DNA of 64,000 bases from Aspidapion aeneum (GCA_963576565.1 OY755039.1:140747369-140811368); one strand, 5' to 3'. Positions 11,270 to 23,995 are shown, numbered from the stretch's first letter. Notes: generated from the sequence alone by a model not told the origin. Numbers and translations: made by a program.

Positions 11270-11571
11270 AACAAAGAAGACTGGTTCAACAATCGTGACT
11301 CGATGCAAAACTTCGACAAAGCTTCGTTCCTTTCCGACCAGCCCGAGCAAGACCGACTGTTTCTACTACGCTTCCTCGAGTCTCAAATGTTCGCCACATT
11401 GATCGACAACAAAATCCTGTCGCAATGGGGTGAACAAGACAACAGTCTCATTATTTTCGACAACCGAGTCAAAGTGTTGAAGCAGAAATATGGGGGAGAA
11501 AACTTGATGAGGGGAGTTAACTATGAGCCTTGTACTATGGCGCATGATACTCAGAAGTTAATCGAAAGAAG
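11270..11571 (+). CDS. DENND5: DENND5 exon (end of DENN module, part 2)
   Basis: Acceptor TATTTACAG, start in phase 0, end with two bases of a split Arg codon before the donor GTAAAA at 11572. The 100 codons begin NKEDWFNNRDSMQNF and continue through the block DKASFLSDQPEQDRLFLLRF and FATLIDNKI. This block is nearly invariant in DENND5 proteins and is the strongest single identifier of the gene here. It closes the DENN module. The intron before it (6850-11269) carries the 168-bp satellite and a HINE copy. An upstream ATG in the same open frame (11255) lies in the intron and is not a start. Confidence 0.95.
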
Positions 11572-11689
11572 GTAAAAATACGAGGGTACATCAAACATGA
11601 ACCGGAATCTTGTTTTAAAAATTGACTTGGTACATTAGATAAAATTTGAAAAAGCGCTATTTTAGGAGATTTAAGCGAGGAGAAATTCG

Positions 11690-12765
11690 CGAGTGGTAAT
11701 CACTGTACATTTTTTTGGGAATCACTGGTAATCACCTAGGAATTACTGTCAATCACCTGGGAATTACTGTCAATCGCCTGGGAATCATTGGCATTGTAAG
11801 GTTATGAACACATTGTATTTTACTGCTACAATCTATTCTAGCTTTGCGTAGTTTTCAGTGTTTGTGCTTAAATCTTATAATATTTTGTGAACGGTAATAA
11901 GAACATATTATACATTAAACGAACTAAATTAGAAGATAAAATAAAAAGAAAAATATAATTTTCGAGTCAAGTTGTGAAATGACCTTATCTTCAGGGTCGT
12001 ATTCATAAACATTTTCAGAATTTTTCTTATTATTTTCTGCCTTTCCTGAAATTCTTTAAACTTTTCCAGCGCATTTCAAAACTTTTCCATACATTTCTTA
12101 AACATTTCCAGAGGTTTCCATACTTTTTCTGAACTATTCTAGAACTTTCCGGACTTTTCTAAAAAATTTCTAGTATTTTTCATACTATTCCTGAACATTC
12201 CCAGATTTTTCGTGAACATTTCCAGAGTTTTTCAGAATATTTGCCGAGTTTTTCAAGATTTTTCCTGAAGATTTCCAGAACATTTCCCAAGTTTTCCATA
12301 CTTATTCTCAATATTTTCAGGGTTTTTTCAGAAAATTTTATGAGTTTTCTAGACTTTTCTAAACCGTCCCAGACTTTTTCTAAACTTTAGCATAATCTTC
12401 CTGAACATTTTCCGAGTTTTTGAGGCTTTTCCTAAACATTTACAGACTTTTGCTAAAATGTTCCAATTTTTTCCTGAACATTTCTAGACTGTTCCTGAAC
12501 TTGTCCGGAGTTTTCCTGAACATTTTCAAAGTTTTCTAGAGTTTTCCAAAACATTTACCGCGTTTTCCCGACTTTTTCTAAACCGAGGGGGAATTCGCGG
12601 GTGGTAATCACTGTACATTTTTCTGGGAATCCCATTGGAATCACTGGTAATCACCTGGGAATCGCTGGGAATTACTGGCAATCACCTGGGAATTATTGGA
12701 AACACCTTTAAAAATGGAAATCACTGTACTTTTTTTGGGGTAGCGAATTCCCCCTCGGATTTAAG
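11690..12765. repeat. Degenerate short tandem repeats with GGTAATCAC blocks
   Basis: GTGGTAATCACTGTACATTT followed by several GGTAATCACCTGGGAAT-type units occurs at 11690-11795 and again at 12596-12760. Between them (12005-12580) is a long degenerate array of ~20-bp units of the form CCTGAACATTTCCAGAGTTT. The second block is bounded by inverted CCGAGGGGGAATTCGC (12583) and GCGAATTCCCCCTCGG (ending about 12760). Confidence 0.75.
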
Positions 12766-12857
12766 TTACTTCCCGAAAAGATACAGAAAATTGAAACTAT
12801 TTTGCAGCTCCTTAATTCGTTTATTAATAATCGTATCTTGATACACTACTTCTACTA

Positions 12858-13395
12858 CTATGTCGGTTTAGAATGTTTTTCTACGTCGTTCAACGCCTAT
12901 TCTCCACCTCCTTCGATCCTGACAATCATCTTCTGTCAGGTTTTTTTGACTCATTGATCTTTGGATTGACTGTTGCCATTTCAGTTTAGGTCGCCCTCTT
13001 TTTCTGTGCCCTATTGGTTGCCATTCTAGGACCTTCTTTGGTAATCTTTCTTTGTAACCGTACCATATCAGTTGTCTCTTACTGATGTCATCCGTCATAC
13101 TTCCCTGTATTCCCATTCTTTCTTTTGTGGTCTCATTTCTTATATGATCTGTTCTTGATATTCGCATTAATCTTCTTATTGCATCCATTTCGACACTTTA
13201 CATTTTTCTTTTGTATTTTTCTGGTACGCGACAGGTCTATTCCATACAACAACGTGCTTTTCACCATTGGTTTATATTTTCTGCTTCATAAAACACTAAT
13301 AACATCCAATAACCTTTTTTGCTTTTACTGTTATTTTTTCCAGTTCTTTACAGTTTGTTTCTGTCTTATCAAATGTCTCTTGATACATTAAGCCG
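12858..13395 (-). mobile_element. 5'-truncated LINE copy C
   Basis: Minus-strand reading gives the C-terminal tail of the same reverse transcriptase protein as LINE A: MDAIRRLMRISRTDHIRNE, RQLIWYG, RKRGRPKLKWQQSIQRS and RRRWRIG. It has a small deletion (the HVQRMND stretch is missing). The 3' end TTCTAAACCGAC is followed by ATAGTAGTAGAAGTAG-like repeats. Confidence 0.88.
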
Positions 13396-13604
13396 TTTTC
13401 AGTCTACAGGGGGTTTTTCAAAAGTGTGCAAGGGGTTTAACTTTTTCATTTATGAAAATTTCAGTTTGATGTAAATTGCTTTTTTCTAATTTTGAATGAA
13501 ACTGAATTTATTTCACTTGTCACTTTTAGTTTGTGAGATATGTTTTACATAAAGTTGGTGTTTCATGTATGAAATGACCCTCTTTATAATGTCACTCTTA
13601 ATAT
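13396..13604. other. Intron segment, nothing recognised
   Basis: AT-rich sequence between the LINE fragment and the TA microsatellite. Confidence 0.4.
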
Positions 13605-13605
13605 T

Positions 13606-13607
<2 letters not shown>

Positions 13608-13680
<73 letters not shown>

Positions 13681-13709
13681 ATATATATATATATCTATAT
13701 ATATATATA

Positions 13710-13758
<49 letters not shown>
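13608..13758. repeat. (TA)n microsatellite, ~150 bp
   Basis: Nearly pure TA with three TATC interruptions near 13680-13712. Confidence 0.97.
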
Positions 13759-13761
<3 letters not shown>

Positions 13762-13958
13762 ATATTTTTAGTTTTTTTCCTAATATTTAAATTTTTTAGT
13801 TTTTAGTTAGTTAAAAGTACGTTTAAAACAGTAAATCAAAAAATTCGTCAAAAATACATTGGCATGAAAATTTCGAAAATTGGATAAAAAGGGTTATTCA
13901 ATATATCTCAGAAACAGACAGATAAAATTCAGTTTGACACTTGGATTCTTCTTAAAAA

Positions 13959-14674
13959 TACTCTGCCAATATATGGGCCCCTAAGCTCACACTAGGTACT
14001 ATAGTTATGTGAGCTAATATAACTAAAAACTGAAATATATTTTATTCAACTCCACACTAAATTACCTTTTGTTTGATACCACACAAGCCATGTTTTGACT
14101 TAAACTCAAATTTTTGAAATCCACCCCCACCCTTAAAAAAAACAAAAACTAAAATGTATTTTGTTGAACTCCGGACTTAATTACCTTTCGTTTGATATCA
14201 CACACGCCATATTTTCACTTAAACTCTATTTTTTGAAATATACCCCCACCCTTTTTTTTTAAATAAATTAAAATGTATTTTGTTTAACTCCAGACTCAAT
14301 TACCTTTCGTTTGATATCACACACGCCATATTTTCACATAAACTCTAATTTTTGAAATCTATCCCCACCCTTTTATTTGGTTTGTGTTCGGTGGATTTTG
14401 TTCATTTTTAAATGGGACCATCTCGACTCAAGACCCAGCCTAGGTACCAAATTTCATTAAAATCGGCCAAGCGGTTTTTGAGTTATGCGCGTTGGTCGTT
14501 ACAGACAGACATACAGACACACAGACAGACAGACGGCGCAACAAAAAAGTTTCAAAATCATCTGAAACGCAAAGATATATAAAAAATTTTGAAATCGGAG
14601 CAACTTTTTTTTTCTCGAAAAAATTAGGATCACCATAGCTCACACTACTATAGTATAGTATATGTGTGAGCTAA
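13959..14674 (+). mobile_element. HINE/DINE-1-like element, copy 3
   Basis: Start block TACTCTGCCAATATATGGGC, start hairpin with a shortened loop, three ~115-bp tandem units, a very short (GACA)n run at about 14502-14532, and the end hairpin finishing GTGTGAGCTAA. Confidence 0.75.
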
Positions 14675-14857
14675 TAACTATCAAAAAACAATTTAAACAA
14701 AATTGAAATTAAATTTTAAAAAAAATCTAAAATGACTTGATGTATCAAAATACGGATTTCACCTGTTAACTTTTTTTGAAATTTGAGCGTTGCAAAAGCG
14801 CAGAAATGGTTCTTTATCTACTCTAGAAGTACCATAAACTAATTTTTTTTATTTCAG

Positions 14858-14982
14858 AATTCAATTTCCTGACTTTGAATCGCCATTTCCGAGAGAAATA
14901 GGAAATGGAAAAACTACCATCACTAGACATTTTCCACTTTTGGACAAGGATATTTTGAACAAGACTCCCATAGTAAATAAAG
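14858..14982 (+). CDS. DENND5: DENND5 exon (linker between DENN and RUN1)
   Basis: Acceptor TTTATTTCAG, donor GTAAAC at 14983. The first base completes the Arg codon of the preceding exon and the last base G starts the next codon. The peptide FPDFESPFPREIGNGKTT and RHFPLLDKDILNKTP is a less conserved linker. It would be hard to assign alone, but its phases fit exactly between the flanking exons and the splice sites are good. It is too short to stand out as an open frame. Confidence 0.85.
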
Positions 14983-15373
14983 GTAAACTATTATTTATTT
15001 GTGCACTTTTTGATTGACACTTTTTAATTTACAAACAGTTTACAGAGTCTTTTGAAGATAGATGGGTTGATTTTGTGGATTTTTTTGGAATAAAATACGT
15101 ATTCTTATTCAAGTGATTTTTATTAACTTTCTTGCCTAAAAGATAAAAAGATAAAAGTAACAAAATTAACAACAGTTTTAAAAACATGAAGATTGTAAAT
15201 TGTCCGTAACAAGTGTGTTGCTTTTCAAATACCAAATTGCAAATAATGCAAGGACCTAAAACCATAAACAACTAGTGAAATTAAAGAAAGAAAAATCAGA
15301 AAACAGTTTCTCGTTCTTGTATTAACACACCACACACATGCATAGATGGAAGTTTTCCGAAAATTTATGTATG
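14983..15373. other. Intron segment, nothing recognised
   Basis: No gene, long repeat or motif that I can name. Confidence 0.4.
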
Positions 15374-15446
15374 GTCTTTGGTGGCTCAATGAGAGAGCGT
15401 TTGCGTACAAAGCAAGAGATTCCGGGTTCGAGTCACGGCCGAAAAC
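15374..15446 (+). repeat. tRNA-like sequence, probable SINE head
   Basis: The sequence folds as a cloverleaf: acceptor GTCTTTG with CGAAAAC (one mismatch), D arm GCTC/GAGC, an anticodon stem TTTGC/GCAAG with loop GTACAAA, and T arm CCGGG-TTCGAGT-CACGG with one mismatch. Pol III box A (GGCTCAATGAGAGAGC) and box B (GGTTCGAGTC) are recognisable. The anticodon position would be ACA and the stems have mismatches, so a tRNA-derived SINE head is more likely than a working tRNA gene. Confidence 0.5.
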
Positions 15447-15601
15447 AACTTTTTTCTGATTTTTCTTTAATTCATTTTCATTAAACGTAGTACTTGTAAT
15501 GTAGTTTCCTGGAGATATAGACATTTTGATAGGTTTGTGCAAGATGCACCGCAGCTTTGAGCGGGGAGTAATGTATATCGTTGGAAACGAAATTTTTTAA
15601 G

Positions 15602-17395
15602 ATAACCCAAGTAACATTATTACCACTCAAGGTTTTATTAATTGGTTCCAAGGTTATTTAGAGGGTGCTGTTATGGCTTTTAGAATCAATTTGGCTACAA
15701 AATGGTAATTTATATTGCCAATTACCTAAAGAGGTGTTATACAACCAAAAAGTGTTCTTCTGTTCCTTTTAGATACTTTTGGTTTTATTGATTTCTGATT
15801 TAAAAAGATGGTCTTATAAAACCCTTTTACCTAAAGTTTTTAAAAAGAAATAAATATAAACTTTGGTCTTTTAGTTTTTTTCATTAATTTAGGTCATAAC
15901 AAAAGTGTTTTATAATAGAGCTAAAAGGTTACCTTATATCCTTTTGTTTTTGTAGTTACAAGTAGTTTAATAGTAAATATGATTATATAGGCGGCCATAT
16001 AGAACCTAGTTTCCTTAAGGTTTTTAAGAGTGGTAAATATAAACTTTAGACTTTTGGTTTTTGCCATTACTTTTAGGCATTTTAAACAGGTTTTTTTTGG
16101 AAGGCTTAAAGGTAAACTTAATTCTTTTGTATTTATGGTTACCCATAGCTGCATATTAAATATTATTTAAATAGGCTGTCATATAAAACTTTGTTTCCTT
16201 AAGGGTTCTAACAGAAGTAAATAAATACTTTCGTATTTTAGTTTTTACTAGTACTAGTACAGATTGGTACCTACCTATTGCAAGATTGATTATTTATTAT
16301 CCTGCTGGGTAGGGCACCCAAGGCTAGATAAGGCCTGTTTAAACGGCCAATATAAGAGGTTTTCCTCCAACCTGCAGGCACAACGGATATCATTGCACTG
16401 GCCCTCCTGATTGTGAGCAAATTGCACGATAAAAAACATTTAAATTTAACACTTTAAAAAACAAATACAAAAAATTTAAGTGAGGTTATGTTGACTATGT
16501 TTACCTTCTCCTTTTTATTGGTTTCAAAAATTCTTGTTGCGATAGAGTAACAAATAAAACCAAGTGACCACTATAAAACGATAATGGCGTATATAGAATT
16601 ATTTTAAAAATATTGTAAACAGAAAATATTTATCTAGTCGTTTTAGCAGTGTTTTTTAACAATAATTTTACTTTAATTTTGATTTATGTAAACCAAACAG
16701 ACTTTTTTAATGGTGAATAGTGTAAATTATTTTTTTTTATTTTAAATATTTGTTATTTAGTTATCAAAAAACTATTAAAAAGCATTTGTGAGCTGGCGCG
16801 CTTGTTTTGAGAGCTTTTCAGATACGATTTTATCAGAAAAATAAGTCTGGCAGGCAATTTGATGATCCACAAAACGACAAGCTCCTCATATATAGGTATA
16901 TTTTTATGTGATACAATAATTTTGGGACTCTGACATTTTTGGCAATTTTATGACCTAAATTATTTTATATAGCCATTGTGAATCTAAAATATCGCTAAAG
17001 CTTTTATAGGAAAAATTCTTTACTTTAAAGGTATTATGGTATTCAACAGAATTGCCACGATACCAAATTACCAAATCTAGTTTTATAACAGGATAGAGGG
17101 CGTTTCTGAGTTGCTTTTAGAACCTGGCATAATAGCTTTAGGCTCTAAAAGGTTCTATACTGGTGGACCGCTAGAGGGCGAAGCTAGCGTTTATTTCTTA
17201 TGGTTTTATAGTGAGTTTAATACATAGGTTGCCACCACCAATTGGGGAGTCCCATTTAGGAGGTCTAAGGGGTATATAAGCGTAATGGGAACGTGCTAGA
17301 GACCAAACATTGAAACTAATGGTTTTAAGGAAAGGAGCTGGCAACCTTTTAGCTTCTGCTATAAATCAAGAAATGTTACTTGGGAAGTTATAAAA
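15602..17395. repeat. Candidate foldback element with internal ~180-bp repeats
   Basis: ATAACCCAAGTAACAT at the left is matched by ATGTTACTTGGGAAGTTAT at the right. The interior has three loosely repeated ~180-bp stretches (15780-16250), each with TTTCCTTAAGGTTTTTA-type and AATATAAACTTT blocks. No protein is readable. The class is not clear. Confidence 0.45.
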
Positions 17396-17488
17396 GATGA
17401 TATTTTAAGGCTATAAAATTCAGAAAAATACAAAAAAAAAAATGTTTTTTCCACACCTTGACCCATTTATAAAGGGACCTTTACCCTT

Positions 17489-19690
17489 CGTAAAATGTTC
17501 GGGGGAGTTTCATGTCTATCAATACCAAGTGTGTTGCTTCTCTCATTAAACGCAGTATCTGAACCTGTAGGGCCTCAACTAATACGCAATGGTTTGAGTG
17601 ATTTTTCTCTTGCAAATGAGCGGAGTGAAAATTTGTTATTGATAAGAAGATATTTAAAATCTGGATCTGACCACCATCTGGTAAAAACAAAAATATTATT
17701 CCCTTTCAGAAAAACACATAAGGACGAAAGTATTGAAGAAAATGAAAACCTAGAATGCATCGAAGACAATCAAAAATACAACTTTAGAAGTCTACAAATC
17801 GAAAGTACTCAAAGATTGTATCAGAAAAGATTAGATAAAAAATTAATAAACACAGAACACTCATTTGAAGAGATATATACAAACATAATAAAAAGCTTGA
17901 AAGAAGCAAGCATCGAAGCTGTTGGAGCGCAAATGCCACGATATCAATACACACGTAGGAGGTAGGCAGAGTTCTGAAGTATGGAAATTCATTTCTACAG
18001 TAAAAAACCCAACAAAAGAAAAAGTAAACATCCAGATCATCAAACCAGAATAATGGACAGAACACTACAAGGGAATGCTGCAGGAAACGAGACCCGAATA
18101 TCTGGCAGCTTCTCCGAGGAGAGACATAGAAGTACACGGAGAAGAAGTAATCATCGAAAAAGAAATGATAAAAAATAGTATTAAAAAGCTTAAATCTGGA
18201 AAAGCTAGCAGACCTGGAGGAATATATGCTAAAATGCTCAAATATGGATCAGAGAAACTAATTGAAAATCTCACATATATTATCAATCAATGCATAAACG
18301 GACATCCAGTACCTGATGATTGGAAAATTGCATTCATATCCTCAATACATAAAAAAGGAAACAAGCTGGATTGCAACAATTACAGAGGAATTTCAGTAAC
18401 TAGTACTCTCAGTAGATTGTACGGTAGGATTCTTAGAGATCTAATAGAGAAGGATTTTCATGAACAAGAAGAATTGTGCAAGTGGGTTTCGTGCAGGCAG
18501 ATCTTGTAGTGATAATGTTTTTTGTCTTAAACAAGTAATTGAGAAAAGGAGCGCCAGAAATATAGAGACTCATGTTACCTTTGTGGACCTACAAAAAGCA
18601 TATGATACCCTTCCAGTAGAAAAACTATGGACAGTGCTAGAGCAGACTAATATCATTCATACATACATAAAAGCGATAAAAGAACTATACAAAGGGTCAA
18701 AATCTAAAATTAAAATTGGAAATCGACTTTCAAAAGAATTCCTGGTAACAAAAGGCTTAAGACAAGGATGTTGTATTTCTCCAACTCTTTTTAAAATATA
18801 TATCGCAGTAGCTCTAAAAAACTGGAAACGGAAAGTGCACGGCATGGGAATACAACTTAACGACCGATTTACCATATACACGCTACAGTTTGCTGACGAC
18901 CAAGTAATTGTAGCTAATGATAAAGAGGACATGGAGTATATGATGAGAAAGTTGGAAGAATACCAAAAGTGGGGATTAACAGTGAACGTGGACAAGATAC
19001 AGTACTTATGTATTGGAAACGAATCCAGTGAGTTAGAACTAGACAATGGACAAGTAATATCTCCATGCAATGAGTATGTATACTTGGGTGTCACATTAGA
19101 TAAGACAGGAACAGACTGTAAAGAACTGGAAAAAAGAATAGTAAAAGCAAAAAAGGTTATTGGATGTCTTAACAGTATTTTATGGAGCAGAGAGATAAAA
19201 AAGAATGTAAAATTTAACATATATGAAACAATGGTGAAAAGCACGCTGTTGTATGGAATAGAGACTTGTCGCGTAACAGAAAAATACAAAACGAAAATGG
19301 AAAGTGTCGAAATGGATGCAATAAGAAGATCAATGAGAATATCTAGAACAGATCACATAAGAAATGAGATCATAAAAGAAAGAATGGGAATCGAAGGGAG
19401 CATAACGGATGACATCACTAAAAGACAACTGATATGGTACGGCCATGTACAACGGATGAACGACGAAAGATTACCAAAGCAGGTCCTAGAATGGCAACCA
19501 ATAGGGCGCAGAAAAAGAGGGCGTCCTAAACTAGAATGGCAACAGTCAATCCAAAGATCAATGACTCAAAAAAATCTGACAGAAGATGATTGTCAGGATC
19601 GAAGGAGGTGGAGAATAGGCGTCGGACAACGTAGAAAAACGTTCTAAACCGACTAAATAAAAAAAAAATATTTAAAATCAAATCTGTCTC
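17489..19690 (+). mobile_element. 5'-truncated non-LTR retrotransposon (LINE copy A)
   Basis: Three overlapping frames read as one broken protein. 17495-17965 gives the end of an APE-type endonuclease with SGSDHHLVKTKI (the SDH motif). 18075-18480 starts the reverse transcriptase (KLKSGKASRPGGIYAKML, WKIAFISSIHKKGNKLDCNN). 18460-19647 holds the RT core: motif A FVDLQKAYDT, motif B GLRQGCCISPTLF, motif C FADDQVIVA, and a tail with QLIWYGHVQRMNDERLPK and RRKRGRPKLEW. Frameshifts lie near 17960 and 18475. The tail resembles RTE-like endonuclease-reverse transcriptases, but the clade is not certain. The 3' end is TTCTAAACCGAC plus an A-rich tail. Confidence 0.92.
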
Positions 19691-19876
19691 GTCTTTTTAA
19701 TTGTTAATTATTTTTTAGTATTAAAAACTATACCTGGTGGATAATTATATTATTCTACAGAGTGTTTTCATAAAATAATTTAAACAATAAATATATACAG
19801 GAAGATGCTGTTGGTTATGTTTCCACTTTAAATTTAAAATGTTCAATGTTTAAGCATCTTTTAAATATTTTTGTAG

Positions 19877-20043
19877 GTAGTATACCGCGAGCGAGGGATA
19901 CCAGAAAGGGCTCACTGTTTGGCAAACCTCCAACGGGTTTAAACAACGACAGGACCTCAAAAAGCCAGTCAAATAATGGTCAAGACCTGTCACCAGCTCT
20001 CATAGCTCAAGCTAACTGGACTTTTGTCGAAAAACTACTCAAA
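19877..20043 (+). CDS. DENND5: DENND5 exon (start of RUN1)
   Basis: Acceptor TTTTTGTAG, donor GTAAGT at 20044, end in phase 0 after LLK. A basic, Ser/Thr-rich linker (RARDTRKGSLFGKPPTG) is followed by LSPALIAQANWTFVEKLLK, the first helix of the RUN1 domain in DENND5 proteins. A LINE copy ends less than 200 bp upstream of the acceptor. In the family RUN1 together with PLAT binds Rab6. Confidence 0.92.
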
Positions 20044-20378
20044 GTAAGTGTATAATTATCTCCATAAGCTTCTTTTATAAACTTGAATTCGATCTGGTTC
20101 CATATTTTACAGAATTTTCTTGTTTTTGCAGTTTAACTTTAAAACTTATTTAGTTAGAATCAGGAAGCAATTTGTCAAGAAATCTTTTGACATTGAATTT
20201 TGGTTAAGTAAAAAAAATTGTACCATTTCTATTTCTAAACATATTTAATAATGTTCGGTCTCCACGATTCTTATTTTTATTTTATTTTGGGAAGAACTTT
20301 ACCTTTTTGATTTTAGTTTTATATTTTTTGGTTACCTGGGGTAAGCTTATCCTTACAACTACTTATGTCTAATATGTA

Positions 20379-21965
20379 CAGCGTGTCCCATTTTCGATGG
20401 GATTAAATGGGAAACTCGGTTACTATTAAAGATATTGATTTTCTGATAGCACCTTACCGTACTCTTTTTTTGAGCCCTTAAAAATGGCGTAATCAGATTT
20501 TTGCTATACCTCGTAGTTTCGCTAATACAGGGAGTTTTTGAAAAAATTGTATTTTTAATAATCCCTTGTATCTCGCTTATTTTGCGAGATATTTTTATTC
20601 TGTAAAAACCTTTTCATGGCAACTTTTTTAGAAGAAAATAATGACGTTGTCAACTTTTTAAAATATTGTTTAGTTTTTGAGATATGGTATTTATCATAAA
20701 AAAATTAAATACGGACCTGGATTTTTTTTATTATTTTTTTTATTGGTTTCATGCTAGTATTATCACAAAATAATAAAAATTAAAAAAAAAATTGTTTTAA
20801 GGTAAAAAAAAATATTTAATATTTAAAAAAAAATTAGTCCGAACCTGGATATTTCCAACATAAATATAAACTAGCCAGATAGTTTTTTTTTTTTTTTTTT
20901 TTTTTTGAATAGCCAGATAGTTTTATATAAATAATAAACTAAAAATTGCTAGTGAAACAATTTTTAATTTAACTGTTTTGATATTAAAATGGTTTTACGT
21001 TAATTTACAGATTTATTTGAAACAAAGTCTACGAAAAATACAAAAAAAAACAAATTATAAAAAATAACTAATCTTTCTGATTATCATTATGTGTAAGACA
21101 TTATGTGTAAGACATAAGTAATTTTTCTTAACGCATTTTGCATAAAAATATTTCTGCCATTTAAATATTGGGATTTTGTTGTTTGAATGAAGCAGTCAAA
21201 CATATCACATTTTTCAAAATCTGGATATGGTCGATTTCTAACCAGTTTAAAATAATTGTAAGCCATTTACAAAATTAAAAGTAAAATGACAATGTCAATT
21301 CCACGCTTTTGTTTTGTAAATTTCACGACCTGCTGTTCGGTTATCAAATAATTAGTATGATATTATTTTTGTAACTTTTTAACGTTTTTTACTTTATTTA
21401 TAAATCTTTTAATTATCATTTCAAAACAGATAAACTAAAAATCGTTTAACTAGTGTCTTGCAATTTTTAATTTATAATTACGTTGGAAATTTCCAGGTTC
21501 GGACTATATTTTTTTTTCAAATATTAAATAGCTTTTTTTAACCTTAAATCAAAAAAATATTAAAGTTTTATCATTTTAAGGTAATAATAGCATGGAACTA
21601 ATCAAAGTAGTATTTAAAAAAATCCAGGTCCGTATTTAATTTTTTTATGATAAATACCATATCTCAAAAACTAAACAATATTTTTAAAAATTGACAACGT
21701 CATTATTTTGCTCTAAAAAAGTTGCCATAGAAAGGTTTTTACAGAATAAAAATATCTTGCAAAATAAGCGAGATACAAGGAATTAATTAAAATGCAATTT
21801 TTTCAAAAACTCCCTGTATTAGAGAAACCACGGGGTATAGCAAAAATCTGATTACACCATTTTTAAGGGCTCCAAAAAAGAGCACGGTAAGGTGCAATCA
21901 GAAAATCGATATCATTAATAATAACCGAGTTTCCCATTTAATCCCATCGAAAATGGGACACGCTG
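20379..21965. mobile_element. 1.6-kb foldback element with TA target site, copy 1
   Basis: CAGCGTGTCCCATTTTCGAT and its complement are the ends, flanked on both sides by TA, so the insertion type is Tc1/mariner-like. Inverted similarity continues inward over several hundred bases (ACTCCCTGTATTAG, AATACGGACCTGGATTTTTT and their complements), giving a near-complete hairpin. No transposase is readable. A second copy is at 58262-59778. Confidence 0.88.
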
Positions 21966-23275
21966 TACATGTACTTTGCCTATACGAAATGCGCGAAAAC
22001 AAATAAAAATACATATTTATATATTAGTATAATATCAGTCCGATTTAGAGGCTCGACTAATTTGCATTGTACCTTACTTTCTTTTACATATACTACTTCC
22101 TGTTGTCTTTTTTCTACATACTTCCAAAATATCACTCACACCTACTTGTGGATACCTTGAGGGCCCCCCGAGGGGAAAAGAGACAGTTTTTGAAGAAAAC
22201 AGCGAGTCAATGATCGCACCTTGCTACTACGGCCGGGCCGGTCGTTGACTCGATGCAAAATCAGCTGTGAACTTACTTTTCTGCTCTGCCAATTTGTGGT
22301 GCATAAATAATAATTTACTAAATACTCATAGAGTAACCCTCAATTAACTAGGTCTGGATGAATGGTGCTGTCTATACTTGATTTGCTATTCTTAATTGAT
22401 TTACTTAGATAAGTTGAGCCATAAGATCGGTTACTATCTACTTTAATCATTAAGGAATTAACCGGAAAAAAACGTCGCATTTAACCCTTTACAAAATACT
22501 AATGGGTCCAAAGGGACTACCTTCTAATCAAGACTAGTTTTGTCTCTTTTTCTCGCATCGGTTTAACAAAAGAGGCACAAAATAAGATACTTTACGCGGG
22601 TCTAGACGATTGCGGCATGTTCTAATTCCTTTGTTTTACCGAGGGACTGTAATCGAGAATAGTTTTGTTTTTTTCTCTCGCACTGGCTTAATAAAGGAAA
22701 ACGAAGGAGTAGCAAAATAAATGCTGGAAGCACAAGTTAAAGTGATCACCGCTTGTTATATATCCATATTTGGTGGTGTATAATTAATCTGGTAAGGGTT
22801 TGTAAGAAGAACAGTTTCGTCATTTTCCGTTGCATTGGTTTAAAAAAGAAATAAAAGTAAAGGAAACATCGGATAATTTTGGTGATTCTTAAAGAGAAAG
22901 GAAATAGAGTTTTCTATGGACTAAACAAAAATAGTCGATGAGTTCTTTTCTGCAGAAGTACGTTTTTGAAAACAAATTGTTTATCTAGACGGCCGATTTT
23001 TTTGTTTATTTCTTAGTCTCCTCCGGTTAATACGTTAATGACTTTAATACTTTTACATTGCATTACACATTAAAGGGGTGTTTTACATCTCCTGCCACTA
23101 TCCATCGCGGAAACCTGTTCTCGTGTTCGGTATTATCTTCTCCTTTATATGAGGTAACTTTGGATACCTGATGCACTTACCCTTTACCCAACCGACCCCC
23201 TAACAAATATTATTTTGTAGTTTTGTATAAGCGACTATGGTCAATCGAATGAAGTTAACAAATTTTAGCTCACAC
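21966..23275. other. Intron segment with weak repeats
   Basis: A hairpin with arms CGAGTCAATGATCG and GGTCGTTGACTCG is at 22204-22255. From 22490 to 22870, loosely similar ~130-bp stretches share AGTTTTGTCTCTTTTTCTCG-like blocks. Nothing else is recognised. Confidence 0.4.
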
Positions 23276-23995
23276 ATATACTATACTATAGTAGTGTGAG
23301 CTATGGTGATCCTAATTTTTTCAAGAAAAAAAAAGTTGCTCTGATTTCAAAAATTTTTATATATCTTTGCGTTTCAGATGATTTTGAAACTTTTTTGTTG
23401 CGCCGTCTGTCTGTCTGTCTGTCTGTCTGTCTGTATGTCTGTCTGTAACGACCAACGCGCATAACTCAAAAACCGCTTGGCCGATTTTAATGAAATTTGG
23501 TACCTAGGCTGGGTCTTGGGTCGAGATGGTCCCATTTAAAAATGAACAAAATCCACCGAACACAAACCGAATAAAAGGGTGGGGGAGATTTCAAAAATGA
23601 GAGTTTATGTGAAAATATGGCGTGTGTGATATCAAACGAAAGGTAATTGAGTCTGCAGTTAAACAAAATACATTTTAATTTATTTAAAAAAAAGGTGGGG
23701 GTATATTTTAAAAATTAGAGTTTAAGTGAAAATATGGCGTGTGTGATATCAAACGAAAGGTAATTGAGTCCGGAGTTTAACAAAATATATTTTAGTTTTT
23801 TGTTTTTTTTAAGGGTGGGGGTAGATTTCAAAAATTTGAGTTTAAGTCAAAACATGGCTTGTGTGGTATCAAACAAAAGGTAATTTAGTCTGGAGTTGAA
23901 TAAAATATATTTCAGTTTTTATTTATATTAGCTCACACGTACAAAATAACTATAGTACCTAGTGTGAGCTTAGGGGCCCATATATTGGCAGAGTA
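23276..23995 (-). mobile_element. HINE/DINE-1-like element, copy 4 (reverse)
   Basis: Reverse of copy 1: hairpin TAGCTCACACATATACTATA, the (CTGT)n microsatellite at about 23405-23448, CCGCTTGGCCGATTTTAATG, three tandem units, then GGGCCCATATATTGGCAGAG at the far end. Confidence 0.75.

Noticed and set aside
11098..11298. Possible upstream start for the exon at 11270
   Set aside because: It reads through the intron and uses another frame; the exon is defined by its acceptor and by phase with both neighbours.
13565..13762. 65-codon open frame of Tyr/Ile repeats
   Set aside because: It is the (TA)n microsatellite.
18657..19289. 210-codon minus-strand open frame
   Set aside because: Antisense shadow of the LINE A reverse transcriptase; the same antisense frame appears opposite LINE B.
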